Below, piece by piece: positions 6,977 to 14,293 of a stretch of DNA of 21,648 bases. Source of the stretch: Desulfobacteraceae bacterium (GTDB lineage Bacteria > Desulfobacterota > DSM-4660 > Desulfatiglandales > Desulfatiglandaceae); contig CP070700.1 in NCBI GenBank assembly GCA_020349865.1, positions 3,163,653 to 3,185,300 of the forward strand, given 5' to 3'. Position 1 is the stretch's first letter. The number at the start of each line of letters is the position of its first letter. The position numbers and the translations under genes are program-made. The notes beneath the pieces were generated by a model. The model was not told where the DNA came from. It made no database searches and saw only the letters and a list, made by a program, of their open reading frames with translations.

Positions 6977-9637
6977 TCAAATCACTATTTTTTTAAGAGT
7001 TACACGGCACGCATTCCACCCGGGCGAGTCCGCTTCACCTAATTGGCTCAACCCTATCAACTGCATGGCATCATTATTATGAAGGGCCATAGGGACAAAA
7101 ATAAGCCCTGGCCTCAAATCCTTTTTCAGAGTTACCTGTCTTTCTATGGCTCCATAGGGGGAAGATATCCTTACCTTATCTCCTGCTTTAAGTTTGAGTT
7201 GCGTACCATCCTCGGGAGATATTTCCACCTCTCCTTTCAGGTCAAAATCCTTGATTCGGTCTGAAAGGCAAGTCCTGGTGCCGCTTCCCAGATGGTATCT
7301 CAAGGAGCCCAGAATAGCCGTAAAGGGATATGCTTCATCAAATTTCTCGTCCTTCATAGGGATTACCGGAGAAAAAGAGATTGAATCTCCATCCCCGTCG
7401 GGGTGAAAAACCTTAAGATTGCTCGTCTCCCTGATCCAGGATTCCTCCCCGACCTTTCCTAGTTCCGAGTACATGGGGATCCTGCGACTGATTTCCGTTC
7501 TTATTTTTTGGATTGAAGAATACCCATCGGTTTGGGCCATTGTTTTTGATAGTAGGTCAAGGATCTCCCAATCAGGTCTTGCATCACCGGGTGGAGAAAC
7601 CACAGGTTCAAAAGACCGGATTCTGCCCTCCATGTTGGTAAAGGTTCCGGCCTTTTCGCTGAAGGCAGCCCCTGCCAAGACTACGTGTGCCGTATGGGCG
7701 GTTTCATTGGCAAGTATGTCCTGCACCACCAATAGCTCCAGATTTTTCAATGCATTCCGGATATGTTCCGGTTGGGGGAGACTGCGAAGTGGGTTTTCCC
7801 CCATAATAAAAAGGGCCTTGAGGGTACCCTTTTCTGTTTCCTCAATCATGCGAATCAGATTGAGTCCCGGATCCGGCGAAAGTTTAACATCCCACACCTT
7901 TTCCCAATGTTTACGGTTCTTATCGTTATTAAAAGGCATACGGCCGGGAAGGAAATCCGGTGCTGTTCCCATATCCAATGCCCCTATCTCGTTGTTCTCC
8001 CTTGCAAGAAAATAGAACCCTCTATTCTCCCTGCCCAGACTTCCGGTCATCAGTGCGAGATTAATCAGGGCATCCATGGCTGATGTCCCATATTTCTGTT
8101 GCAAAATGCCGTGTCCTATCACAAAGGTAATCTTTTTGCCTTTCAGTAAATCAACGGCCTGTTCCAGGTATCTCATTTCTATCCCTGCCACACTGCACAC
8201 TCTTTCAAGATCAAGGGCAGAAAGGCCATCGCGGTAAGGACCAAAGCCCTCGGTAAACTGATCTATGAAAGGAGAATCATCAGCTTTTCTCTTCAACAGC
8301 AAGGCTGCAAGACCATTGATCAATTCAACGTCGCTGTTGGGTAAAAGAGGTAACCAGAGAGAGGAGAAGGGGACAAGCCCTGTTTTTCTTGGGTCTGTCA
8401 CAATCAACGGTATTCCATTTATGCGCGAAGCCCTTTTTAGATAATATCCGACAACAGGGACTGTTTCAGTGGGATCGGCTCCCATCACAAAAATCACCTC
8501 TGCCTTCTCCAGGTCGGCCAGCGGTGTAGTGCGGCCACCGTTATCCAGCCTCTCATTGATCAGGTTTATTACCGGCCTCCCTGAACCGTAACTGCCGTTA
8601 TCCACATTATTGGTTCCCAGAATAACGCGGGCCATTTTCTGAAAAAGGTAATTTTCCTCAATGGTACATTTGGATGAACCGAGAAACGCCACGCTTTGAG
8701 GCCCGTATTTTTTCTTGATGGAGATAAGTCCTTGAGCAACAACCTCAAATGCCTCATCCCAAGTAGCGGGTGAAAGTTTCCCATCTTTGCGAATCAATGG
8801 CGTGATCAATCTTTCAGAGACGTTCAGGTAATCATGCGTAAAATGGCCTCTAACACACAGGGTGGACCGATTAACCGTTTTTTCCTTGTGTGACGGGTTT
8901 ACCTCTACGATTTGACCATCAACCGACCCCATCACCAGGGAACAGCCTACACCGCAGAATCCACAGACGGTTAATGATTCCTTTTGGGGAGAACCCACAT
9001 ATCGGGTATTTTTAAGCGACAAGGCCCCTGTGGGGCACATGGATACGCAGGTCCCACAGAAAGTGCAGATGGATTTCTCCAGGGGCATCTCGTGCACTGT
9101 TGCCGGACGGGATTTAAATCCCCTGAGATTATAATCAATGGCGCCAACCACCACCAGCTCATGATCGGCGCGAATACACTTTCCGCACAGAATACATTTA
9201 CTCAGGTCCCTGATGATGAATGGATTAGCCTCCTCAAGACCGGTATAATGGGGCATGGGATAAAGGTCTGTTTGGCCGACACCCAGTTCAGCGGCAATCT
9301 GCCTCAACTCGCATCTGTTTCCCTGGCTGCATACAATACAGGACTCAGGATGATTAGCCATCATCAGACGGATAATGTTATTTCTGTGGGTTTTTATGGA
9401 GGGAGAATCTGTCTGGATGGCCATATTTGGTGCAACTGGGGTGACACATGAGGCCATGATACGTCCGGTTTTTTCGTCTTCCACCAGGCAGAGGCGACAG
9501 GCACCAACCGGTTCCAGGTGGGGATGATGGCATAGGGTGGGAACCCTAATGCCATTTTCCAGGGCCGCGTTTAAGATACTGGTACCGGAAGGACAACTGA
9601 TATTCTTCCCGTTAATGGAAAGAGTAATGTCTGCCAA
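6977..9637 (-). CDS. NuoG/FdhA-like iron-sulfur molybdopterin-fold subunit lacking the formate dehydrogenase Sec/Cys
   Basis: An 886-residue protein with the layout of NADH-linked formate dehydrogenase alpha or NuoG. Visible ligands: [2Fe-2S] Cys36, 47, 50, 64; His-Cys3 cluster His96, Cys100, 103, 109; two ferredoxin-type clusters from Cys148, 151, 154 (with Asp158 where the fourth Cys is usual) and Cys191, 194, 197, 201; molybdopterin-domain [4Fe-4S] Cys225, 228, 232, 261. The region after GTNNVD (341-346) reads NGSYGSGRP; aligned by eye with FdhF, Ser352 and Gly353 replace the catalytic Sec/Cys and His. No in-frame TGA exists, so selenocysteine is excluded. Formate oxidation is therefore unlikely and an electron-wire role like NuoG is inferred. 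The start is TTG at 9637 (GGAG 7 nt upstream), 14 bp after the MetF paralogue. Confidence 0.88.
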   Translation of the reverse strand: MADITLSINGKNISCPSGTSILNAALENGIRVPTLCHHPHLEPVGACRLCLVEDEKTGRIMASCVTPVAPNMAIQTDSPSIKTHRNNIIRLMMANHPESCIVCSQGNRCELRQIAAELGVGQTDLYPMPHYTGLEEANPFIIRDLSKCILCGKCIRADHELVVVGAIDYNLRGFKSRPATVHEMPLEKSICTFCGTCVSMCPTGALSLKNTRYVGSPQKESLTVCGFCGVGCSLVMGSVDGQIVEVNPSHKEKTVNRSTLCVRGHFTHDYLNVSERLITPLIRKDGKLSPATWDEAFEVVAQGLISIKKKYGPQSVAFLGSSKCTIEENYLFQKMARVILGTNNVDNGSYGSGRPVINLINERLDNGGRTTPLADLEKAEVIFVMGADPTETVPVVGYYLKRASRINGIPLIVTDPRKTGLVPFSSLWLPLLPNSDVELINGLAALLLKRKADDSPFIDQFTEGFGPYRDGLSALDLERVCSVAGIEMRYLEQAVDLLKGKKITFVIGHGILQQKYGTSAMDALINLALMTGSLGRENRGFYFLARENNEIGALDMGTAPDFLPGRMPFNNDKNRKHWEKVWDVKLSPDPGLNLIRMIEETEKGTLKALFIMGENPLRSLPQPEHIRNALKNLELLVVQDILANETAHTAHVVLAGAAFSEKAGTFTNMEGRIRSFEPVVSPPGDARPDWEILDLLSKTMAQTDGYSSIQKIRTEISRRIPMYSELGKVGEESWIRETSNLKVFHPDGDGDSISFSPVIPMKDEKFDEAYPFTAILGSLRYHLGSGTRTCLSDRIKDFDLKGEVEISPEDGTQLKLKAGDKVRISSPYGAIERQVTLKKDLRPGLIFVPMALHNNDAMQLIGLSQLGEADSPGWNACRVTLKKIVI

Positions 9638-9651
9638 TTAGCCGCTCCTTT

Positions 9652-10527
9652 TTATCTTAGTTTGGCTGCATCAAGATAAAGTCTAAGCTTTTCTTCACCA
9701 CCAATGGTGATAATGTGAATCCCATGACAGAGGTCTTTTAAGCCCTTTACGGTGTCAGCAAAAAGCTCAATGCTGGCCTTTTGCTTGTCCGGGGCACTGG
9801 CCAGTTTTTTGATCATCCAGTCCGGCACCAAGCCTGATTTGAAATGGCGGTTGAGAAACTGCGCCATGCCTGCGGTCCTGATAATCATTACCTCTGCAAT
9901 GACCGGGACGTCAAAGGTATTGACCTGTTTCATGAATTTCTCAAACTGGGCCACATCAAATACCGGTGTGGTCAAAAAGTAGCCGGTACCTATCTTTGTC
10001 ATTTCCTCCATTTCTTTCATTTCTAATTCCGGCACGTTTTTTCCCCATGCCGATTCGACACCTGAACCCAATGTGAAATCAGCCTTGGAAGGAAGTTCTT
10101 TGCCTTCAATTGTCTGTCCTTCGCGCATATGTTCCAGGACCGAAGATAGTTTCCCTGAATCTACATGAAAAAACATCATTTCCTGGAGACTGTCCCCGGT
10201 GATTCGGTAATCTTCCGTAAACACAAGAAGATTCTCAACACCCGTTTGATGGGCCAGTATTAGATCTTTTTGCAATTGTGGCCGGCTTTTATCTCGTGTG
10301 GTAGTTTGGTATATGGACTCGAACCGGTTCTTTTTAAGGAGATCACACATCTTGATGCTATCGCCCACGATTCCCTCAATTTCCAGTTCGGGAACGGTAA
10401 CGCCATTCACACGACCCCGCACCAGCTCCAGACGCTTGATGAGTGTCTGCGGTTCCTCATCAATGGGCGTCTGCACTTCAGAGGTAACAACAAATCTGCC
10501 CTTTTTCAGGGCCTCTTTAAGTTTCAT
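9652..10527 (-). CDS. Divergent MetF paralogue (methylene-THF reductase-like)
   Basis: A 291-residue second member of the MTHFR barrel family. It aligns with metF end to end by shared landmarks: KGRFVVTSEV (9-18, Glu17 kept), TTTRDKSR (75-82, in place of TCRDRNR), FTEDYRITGD (103-112, in place of LTGDSVIFGD) and HGIHIITIGGE near the end. It lacks NVTD (VTVPE instead) and the Gly of the TGD motif, so folate or flavin binding may be altered; it could be a structural subunit, a regulator or an enzyme for another folate or C1 carrier. The start chosen is ATG at 10527, with GGAGG 5 nt upstream and the same N-terminus as metF; an upstream in-frame extension to 10611 overlaps the regulator gene and was discarded. 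It lies 14 bp after the regulator and 14 bp before the NuoG-like gene. Confidence 0.88.
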   Translation of the reverse strand: MKLKEALKKGRFVVTSEVQTPIDEEPQTLIKRLELVRGRVNGVTVPELEIEGIVGDSIKMCDLLKKNRFESIYQTTTRDKSRPQLQKDLILAHQTGVENLLVFTEDYRITGDSLQEMMFFHVDSGKLSSVLEHMREGQTIEGKELPSKADFTLGSGVESAWGKNVPELEMKEMEEMTKIGTGYFLTTPVFDVAQFEKFMKQVNTFDVPVIAEVMIIRTAGMAQFLNRHFKSGLVPDWMIKKLASAPDKQKASIELFADTVKGLKDLCHGIHIITIGGEEKLRLYLDAAKLR

Positions 10528-10541
10528 GCAGGCCTCCTTAA

Positions 10542-11114
10542 TTAATTCAGCCCTAACAGCCGGGCAACTTCCTCCTTCAGTTGAGGCAGGGGCAGCGGTT
10601 TTGAGAAACAAACATCTGCACCATACTCTTTCATTTTTTTAAATTTTTCATCATCCAGGTATGCTGACAGGACGATAATTTTTGTATCCTTGGTGTCCTC
10701 CCTGCTTTTGATCTTCTTGCAGACCTCATAGCCTTTTATGTCCGGCATCATGATGTCCAGTATTAGGAGATGTGGCTTGAAGTGATTAACTTGTATCCCT
10801 GCCTCAAAGCCGTCAGAGGCTGATATCACCTCATAGTTATATTCATCCTCTTCCAGGGACTGGACAATGGTTTCAACGATGATGGGATCATCATCTACCA
10901 CCAGAATCCTTATGCGTTCTTCAGCCATTTCCTCTTTAGGAATAGGTATTCCCTGTTTTTTCATGAAATTTTCAAGGTCTGATCTTTTTATGCGGCGATG
11001 TCCACCAACCGTCTTGTAGGCTTCAATATGTCCGGATTCGATCCAGTTGATGATGGTTTTCGGCGAAACATTACAGTATTTGCTTGCTTTAAACACAGTC
11101 AGTATATCTTCCAT
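10542..11114 (-). CDS. Response regulator with N-terminal excisionase/MerR-type helix-turn-helix
   Basis: 190 residues in two domains. Residues 4-55 are an excisionase/BldC-like HTH: VFKASKYCNVSPKTIINWIE, then the wing VGGHRRIKRSDLENFM (36-51). Residues 67-188 are a receiver domain with acidic residues Asp74-76, phospho-acceptor Asp120 (LLILDIMMPD), Ser150 and Lys172 (FSKPL). The order is inverted relative to most response regulators, which carry the DNA-binding domain C-terminally. The ATG follows GGAGGA by 9 nt. It is the first gene of the line, 14 bp before the MetF paralogue, so it probably controls this operon, itself included; repeated AT-rich motifs in its promoter are candidate binding sites. 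The likely partner is the kinase encoded upstream, though that pairing is only inferred from proximity. Confidence 0.92.
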   Translation of the reverse strand: MEDILTVFKASKYCNVSPKTIINWIESGHIEAYKTVGGHRRIKRSDLENFMKKQGIPIPKEEMAEERIRILVVDDDPIIVETIVQSLEEDEYNYEVISASDGFEAGIQVNHFKPHLLILDIMMPDIKGYEVCKKIKSREDTKDTKIIVLSAYLDDEKFKKMKEYGADVCFSKPLPLPQLKEEVARLLGLN

Positions 11115-11149
11115 CAGACAAGCTCCTCCATGCCTTAAGTGCCTTTGAG

Positions 11150-11220
11150 ATTATAGTTATTTTATTTATTATAGTTTGTCAAGAAAATTATAGTGCTTTT
11201 TCATATTTTTTAAACTATAA
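11150..11220 (-). promoter_or_regulatory. Candidate promoter and operator repeats of the regulator-metF operon
   Basis: On the minus strand TTGACA (11177-11182) is followed by TATAAT (11150-11155) with an unusually long 21-bp spacer; the ATG is 35 bp further on. Overlapping this, TTATAGT occurs as direct repeats on the plus strand at 11151, 11169 and 11188 (steps of 18 and 19 bp), with an inverted copy AAACTATAA at 11212-11220. The regular spacing suits cooperative binding of a MerR/BldC-like HTH protein and long spacers are known for MerR-controlled promoters. Which protein binds is inference. Confidence 0.5.
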
Positions 11221-11512
11221 ATATTATAATAACTAAAAAAATGGAATTAAATTCAATTGTAGCGTGATCTAAGAAAGGGCAAATGTGTCCACCAGTAGGC
11301 CTCTGAGCTTCTGTAAATCTTGGCGATGAATCATAATTATGCACTCATAAGGACTGTCAACTTAGGCTATAAGCTGTTGGATTTTAAAGTTATTTTACTA
11401 TCGTGATGGAATTATTGGGCGGAAAAAAATATAATGGGAATAGGGAATAATGGTATTTCTTTATCCGAGCCTCGAGTTTCACCTTAACAAGTTTAGTTCG
11501 CTCCTCTCACAA

Positions 11513-11613
11513 CCTGTCGAGAGCCTCATGGTCGAACGACTCATGGCCGAGAGGCTCGTCGACAAGTTTCGAGGCCGAAAGGCCTCTCGTTCGACCTGGA
11601 GGCTCTCGACAGG
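11513..11613. repeat. Large nested palindrome with GNRA-type loop
   Basis: CCTGTCGAGAGCCTC (11513-11527) is a perfect 15-bp inverted complement of 11599-11613. After a 2-nt mismatch, GGTCGAACGA (11530-11539) pairs perfectly with 11587-11596. Inside, GAGGCC-GAAA-GGCCTC (11571-11586) forms a compact hairpin with a GNRA tetraloop. The GC-rich element sits in an otherwise AT-rich intergenic region, as expected of a dispersed palindromic repeat. Confidence 0.8.
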
Positions 11614-11634
11614 CAGGTCGTGCGATTAGAATAT

Positions 11635-11835
11635 TGGAATACTGGAATGGTGGAAACCGGGAACCCGCCGCGAAGCGGTGGGACTGAGCCAGCGAAGCGG
11701 CGCGAAGAATAATGCGTTCTGGGAAAATGGTATAATGGAATATTGATAACACCCCTCTTGACAAGGAAGTAATAAGGTATTCATAAATGGGAACCTTCCC
11801 TATAAAAATCAATATTCCATCATTCCATTATTCCA
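11635..11835. repeat. Inverted repeat built from TGGAATA units
   Basis: TGGAATACTGGAATGGTGGAA (11635-11655) and the complement of 11815-11835 match at all but two positions. A further partial copy, ATAATGGAATATTGAT, lies near 11732-11747. The interior also holds two GC-rich CGCGAAGCGG-like pieces (about 11670-11705). The whole looks like a 201-bp repeat element; no coding sequence is seen. Confidence 0.65.
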
Positions 11836-11907
11836 TGTCTGAGACAAAATCACCAAACCTCAATAAAAACCTATAATTTCAATAAGGTGTAAGAAATTCC
11901 GAGACGT

Positions 11908-13752
11908 TTAATTAGAAGATTCTTCATCAGCACCTTCATTAACCACAGGCAAAATTATTGTGAAGGTCGTTCCAGCACCCCACTCGCTTTTTACCCTGAT
12001 ATCACCTCCATGGTCTTTTATAAACCCGTAGCAAACAGACAGGCCGAGCCCCACATCTCTTACACTGTCTTTTGTAGTAAAAAATGTATCAAAAATCATA
12101 TGGAGGTTTTCCTCTCTGATGCCCATGCCGGTGTCTGATATCTCAACGTGAAGGTTATCCCCCTCAGTTCTTGTTATGACTGTCAATGTACCCCCTTCAG
12201 GCATGGCGTCTCTTGCATTGGAGATCATATTCAGAAAAACCTGGCGGAGCTGGCTCTTTGACGCGTAAACCATTCCCAAGTCCTCTGCAAAAGAAGAAGA
12301 AATCCGGATGCTGTTCTCGCGCAACTGCTTCTCATGCAGGAGCAGGATCTCGTCCAGGATGGTATTGATATCGGTCGGTTGCCTTTCTTCCTCGTCAGGT
12401 TTAGAAAAAGAAAGCATCTTCCGGAGCATCTCGGTGAGTCTCATAGTCTCAGAAAGCGCCATTTCAAGGATCTTTCTCCTCTTGCTATCCGGAGAGATCT
12501 CGGTTTTCATCAATTCTAATGTGTTCATTATTCCATAAAGCGGGTTATTTAGTTCATGGGCAAGTTGTGAGGTCAAGCGCCCCATGGCCGCCAGCTTTTC
12601 AGACTGCAACAACTGTTCTTGCGTTTGCCTCAGCTTCCGCTCCATCTCCAGCCGCTCCTTCAGATTCACGAATATGCCCACAGAAGCCACTTCATTTTCC
12701 TTTGAGTCATAAATTATAGCTGAAGAGAGATTCCCTTCTACAATTTCACGATCTTGTCTCACATACATCATGGGAAAAGAACTTAACTGGCCTACACCAC
12801 CAAACTGCGGGACTCGCATCATGTACATTACCTTTTTGGCGACACCCTCTGGGTAAATCTTTTCTATGTTCATTTTACCGATTACGTCCTCTGCCTTGTA
12901 GCCAAGAATTTTTTCGGCGGATCTGTTCCAGATAATGATCTTCCCCTTCATGTCCGTTGCTATAATGGCATTCGGCGAACTTTGAATAATATTGTTCATA
13001 AAATCATGTGCGTCCTTAAGCTCCCTCTCCATCTGTTTTCGCTGGGTCTGATCCACATTGAGCCCTTCGTACCCCACGATCTTCCCATGCTGATCATAAC
13101 GCGCATGACTTGTATGCAAGACCGAGATAGGCGTTCCATCCTTGCGTTTAAAATCGACTTCCAGGTCAATCACTTGACCATCCCTCTCAATCATTTCCTG
13201 GAACTTTCGACGATCTTCCGGCCTTAGATATAAATCTTTGGCTATATCAATCCCGAGAAACTCCTCTTTGTTTTTGTAACCCAACATATCCAGAAGCGCC
13301 TGGTTGGCGTTCAGGAACTTCCCCTCTTTGCTGCTGATATAGACCCCGCAACCCACATGTTCAAACAATCTCCTATAGTCTTCTTCAGAAGCCTTGATCT
13401 TTTCTTCACGGCTTTTTCTCTGGGTAATATCTCGAAATATGCCCAGTTTCGATACAGTCCCATCCGCATTTTTCAGGGGCTGTTCAATAAGATCATATGT
13501 CTTATCCAAGCCAGGTATGGAGTGCTCCCAGTGGATTGTTTTACCCTCAAACACCTCTTTTGCCCTGCACCAGGGACATATCTCGTCGCGATTGCTTATC
13601 ACCTCATAACATTTTTTTCCTATGCCCTCTCCGAAATCCCTGACCATGGCCTTGTTCATCAGCTCTAAGGTGTAATCACTATCAATGACATAGATGCCCT
13701 CTTCTATGGCATCGAGAATGGAAAACAGCCTATGACGCTCTATATTTATCAT
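11908..13752 (-). CDS. PAS-domain sensor histidine kinase (three PAS domains, soluble)
   Basis: 614 residues. Order: PAS 1 (about 8-110), which carries a Cys motif ICPWC (58-62); PAS 2 (about 122-236); PAS 3 (about 245-368); HisKA dimerisation domain with phospho-acceptor His399 in QLAHELNNPL; HATPase with N-box LNMISNARDAM, G1 box DTGMGI and G2 box GLGLSVCYGF. No membrane segment is evident, so it senses a cytoplasmic signal; Cys55-62 and neighbouring Cys could respond to redox state or bind metal, which is speculation. The start chosen is ATG at 13752, preceded by GGTGAGG at 6 nt; an in-frame GTG at 13764 has no ribosome binding site. No receiver domain is attached. The nearest response regulator is the one heading the metF operon, 793 bp downstream on the same strand. 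Confidence 0.92.
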   Translation of the reverse strand: MINIERHRLFSILDAIEEGIYVIDSDYTLELMNKAMVRDFGEGIGKKCYEVISNRDEICPWCRAKEVFEGKTIHWEHSIPGLDKTYDLIEQPLKNADGTVSKLGIFRDITQRKSREEKIKASEEDYRRLFEHVGCGVYISSKEGKFLNANQALLDMLGYKNKEEFLGIDIAKDLYLRPEDRRKFQEMIERDGQVIDLEVDFKRKDGTPISVLHTSHARYDQHGKIVGYEGLNVDQTQRKQMERELKDAHDFMNNIIQSSPNAIIATDMKGKIIIWNRSAEKILGYKAEDVIGKMNIEKIYPEGVAKKVMYMMRVPQFGGVGQLSSFPMMYVRQDREIVEGNLSSAIIYDSKENEVASVGIFVNLKERLEMERKLRQTQEQLLQSEKLAAMGRLTSQLAHELNNPLYGIMNTLELMKTEISPDSKRRKILEMALSETMRLTEMLRKMLSFSKPDEEERQPTDINTILDEILLLHEKQLRENSIRISSSFAEDLGMVYASKSQLRQVFLNMISNARDAMPEGGTLTVITRTEGDNLHVEISDTGMGIREENLHMIFDTFFTTKDSVRDVGLGLSVCYGFIKDHGGDIRVKSEWGAGTTFTIILPVVNEGADEESSN

Positions 13753-13772
13753 AACATGCCTCACCCTGTGTT

Positions 13773-13802
13773 AATATCAGGAAAGCTAACCTTTTTTGTC
13801 AA
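13773..13802 (-). promoter_or_regulatory. Candidate sigma70-type promoter of the histidine kinase gene
   Basis: On the minus strand TTGACA (13797-13802) is followed after 18 bp by GATATT (13773-13778), which matches TATAAT at four of six positions. It lies 20 bp from the chosen ATG. Confidence 0.45.
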
Positions 13803-13857
13803 ATATATAACCTTTTCCAATGAAAAAATATGACTTTCCCCAAACCCTTTATTAATA

Positions 13858-14027
13858 GAGACTGTTACGAAAAAAACCCGAAAGGCTGACTGCTGAAAGT
13901 CAAAAGTGATCCATATATATGGCCGTTTGGCCAGGGTTTGCTATATTTGGCCGTTTGTTATGTCGATCAAAAAATAGGGTTTTATAAAGAATTTTAAATT
14001 AGTTATAGGTATTTTCGTAACAGTCTC
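13858..14027. mobile_element. MITE-like element, 170 bp, 16-bp perfect terminal inverted repeats, TA-flanked
   Basis: GAGACTGTTACGAAAA (13858-13873) is the perfect complement of TTTTCGTAACAGTCTC (14012-14027). Both ends are bordered by TA (13856-13857 and 14028-14029), the target duplication expected of IS630/Tc1-type transposition. There is no ORF for a transposase. The interior carries a direct repeat TATATnTGGCCGTTTG at 13914-13929 and 13942-13957 (28-bp step). It lies between the kinase promoter and the DsrE-like genes and interrupts neither. Confidence 0.75.
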
Positions 14028-14293
14028 TAATAATCAGGTTCACCGATGATGTTTGTAAGATATCCTGTTAATTGGGGAGCATAACTGAATTCATGAAAGA
14101 GACCATGAAATCAAAAGCATATGATAAAGAGATTGTATGTTATAAAATAAAATCTATAGCTTCAAGTTTGAAATGAGCATGATTTCTGGGGCCCCACCGG
14201 TCTTGTTGAACTCTGTTTTTTGTGGTAAGCATTTTACAAAAAAAAGTGGATATGCATTTGATCAAAATTTTTTTGAGGTAAAGGGGTTATGAG
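14028..14293. other. Leader region upstream of the DsrE-like genes
   Basis: AT-rich. A 27-codon frame (ATG 14093 to TGA 14174-14176, starting MKETMKSKAYDKEIVCYK) has only a distant GGGGAG before it and is doubtful. No convincing promoter was found, though the genes must be transcribed from here or from further upstream. Confidence 0.35.

Larger units (their letters stand above)
11115..11907. other. 793-bp intergenic region: operon promoter plus repeat island
   Basis: From right to left (kinase stop to regulator start): an ATTCCA-type inverted repeat (11635-11835), a large nested palindrome (11513-11613), a plain AT-rich stretch (about 11230-11510) where I see nothing definite, and the promoter/operator region (about 11150-11220). 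The only long ORF (11507-11812, minus) is made of repeat sequence and is not believed. Confidence 0.6.

Noticed and set aside
6977..9637. Selenocysteine formate dehydrogenase
   Set aside because: There is no in-frame TGA and the Sec/Cys position is Ser; the reading frame is uninterrupted.
10528..10611. N-terminal extension of the MetF paralogue
   Set aside because: It overlaps the regulator gene in another frame, while ATG 10527 has a strong GGAGG and aligns with the MetF start.
11507..11812. 101-codon minus-strand frame between kinase and regulator
   Set aside because: It consists of the palindrome and TGGAATA repeats; no ribosome binding site or domain is seen.
13753..13764. GTG start for the histidine kinase
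   Set aside because: No ribosome binding site precedes it; ATG 13752 has GGTGAGG at 6 nt.
13914..13957. Two-copy repeat as a CRISPR-like array
   Set aside because: Only two 16-bp copies at a 28-bp step inside a MITE; no further repeats and no cas genes.
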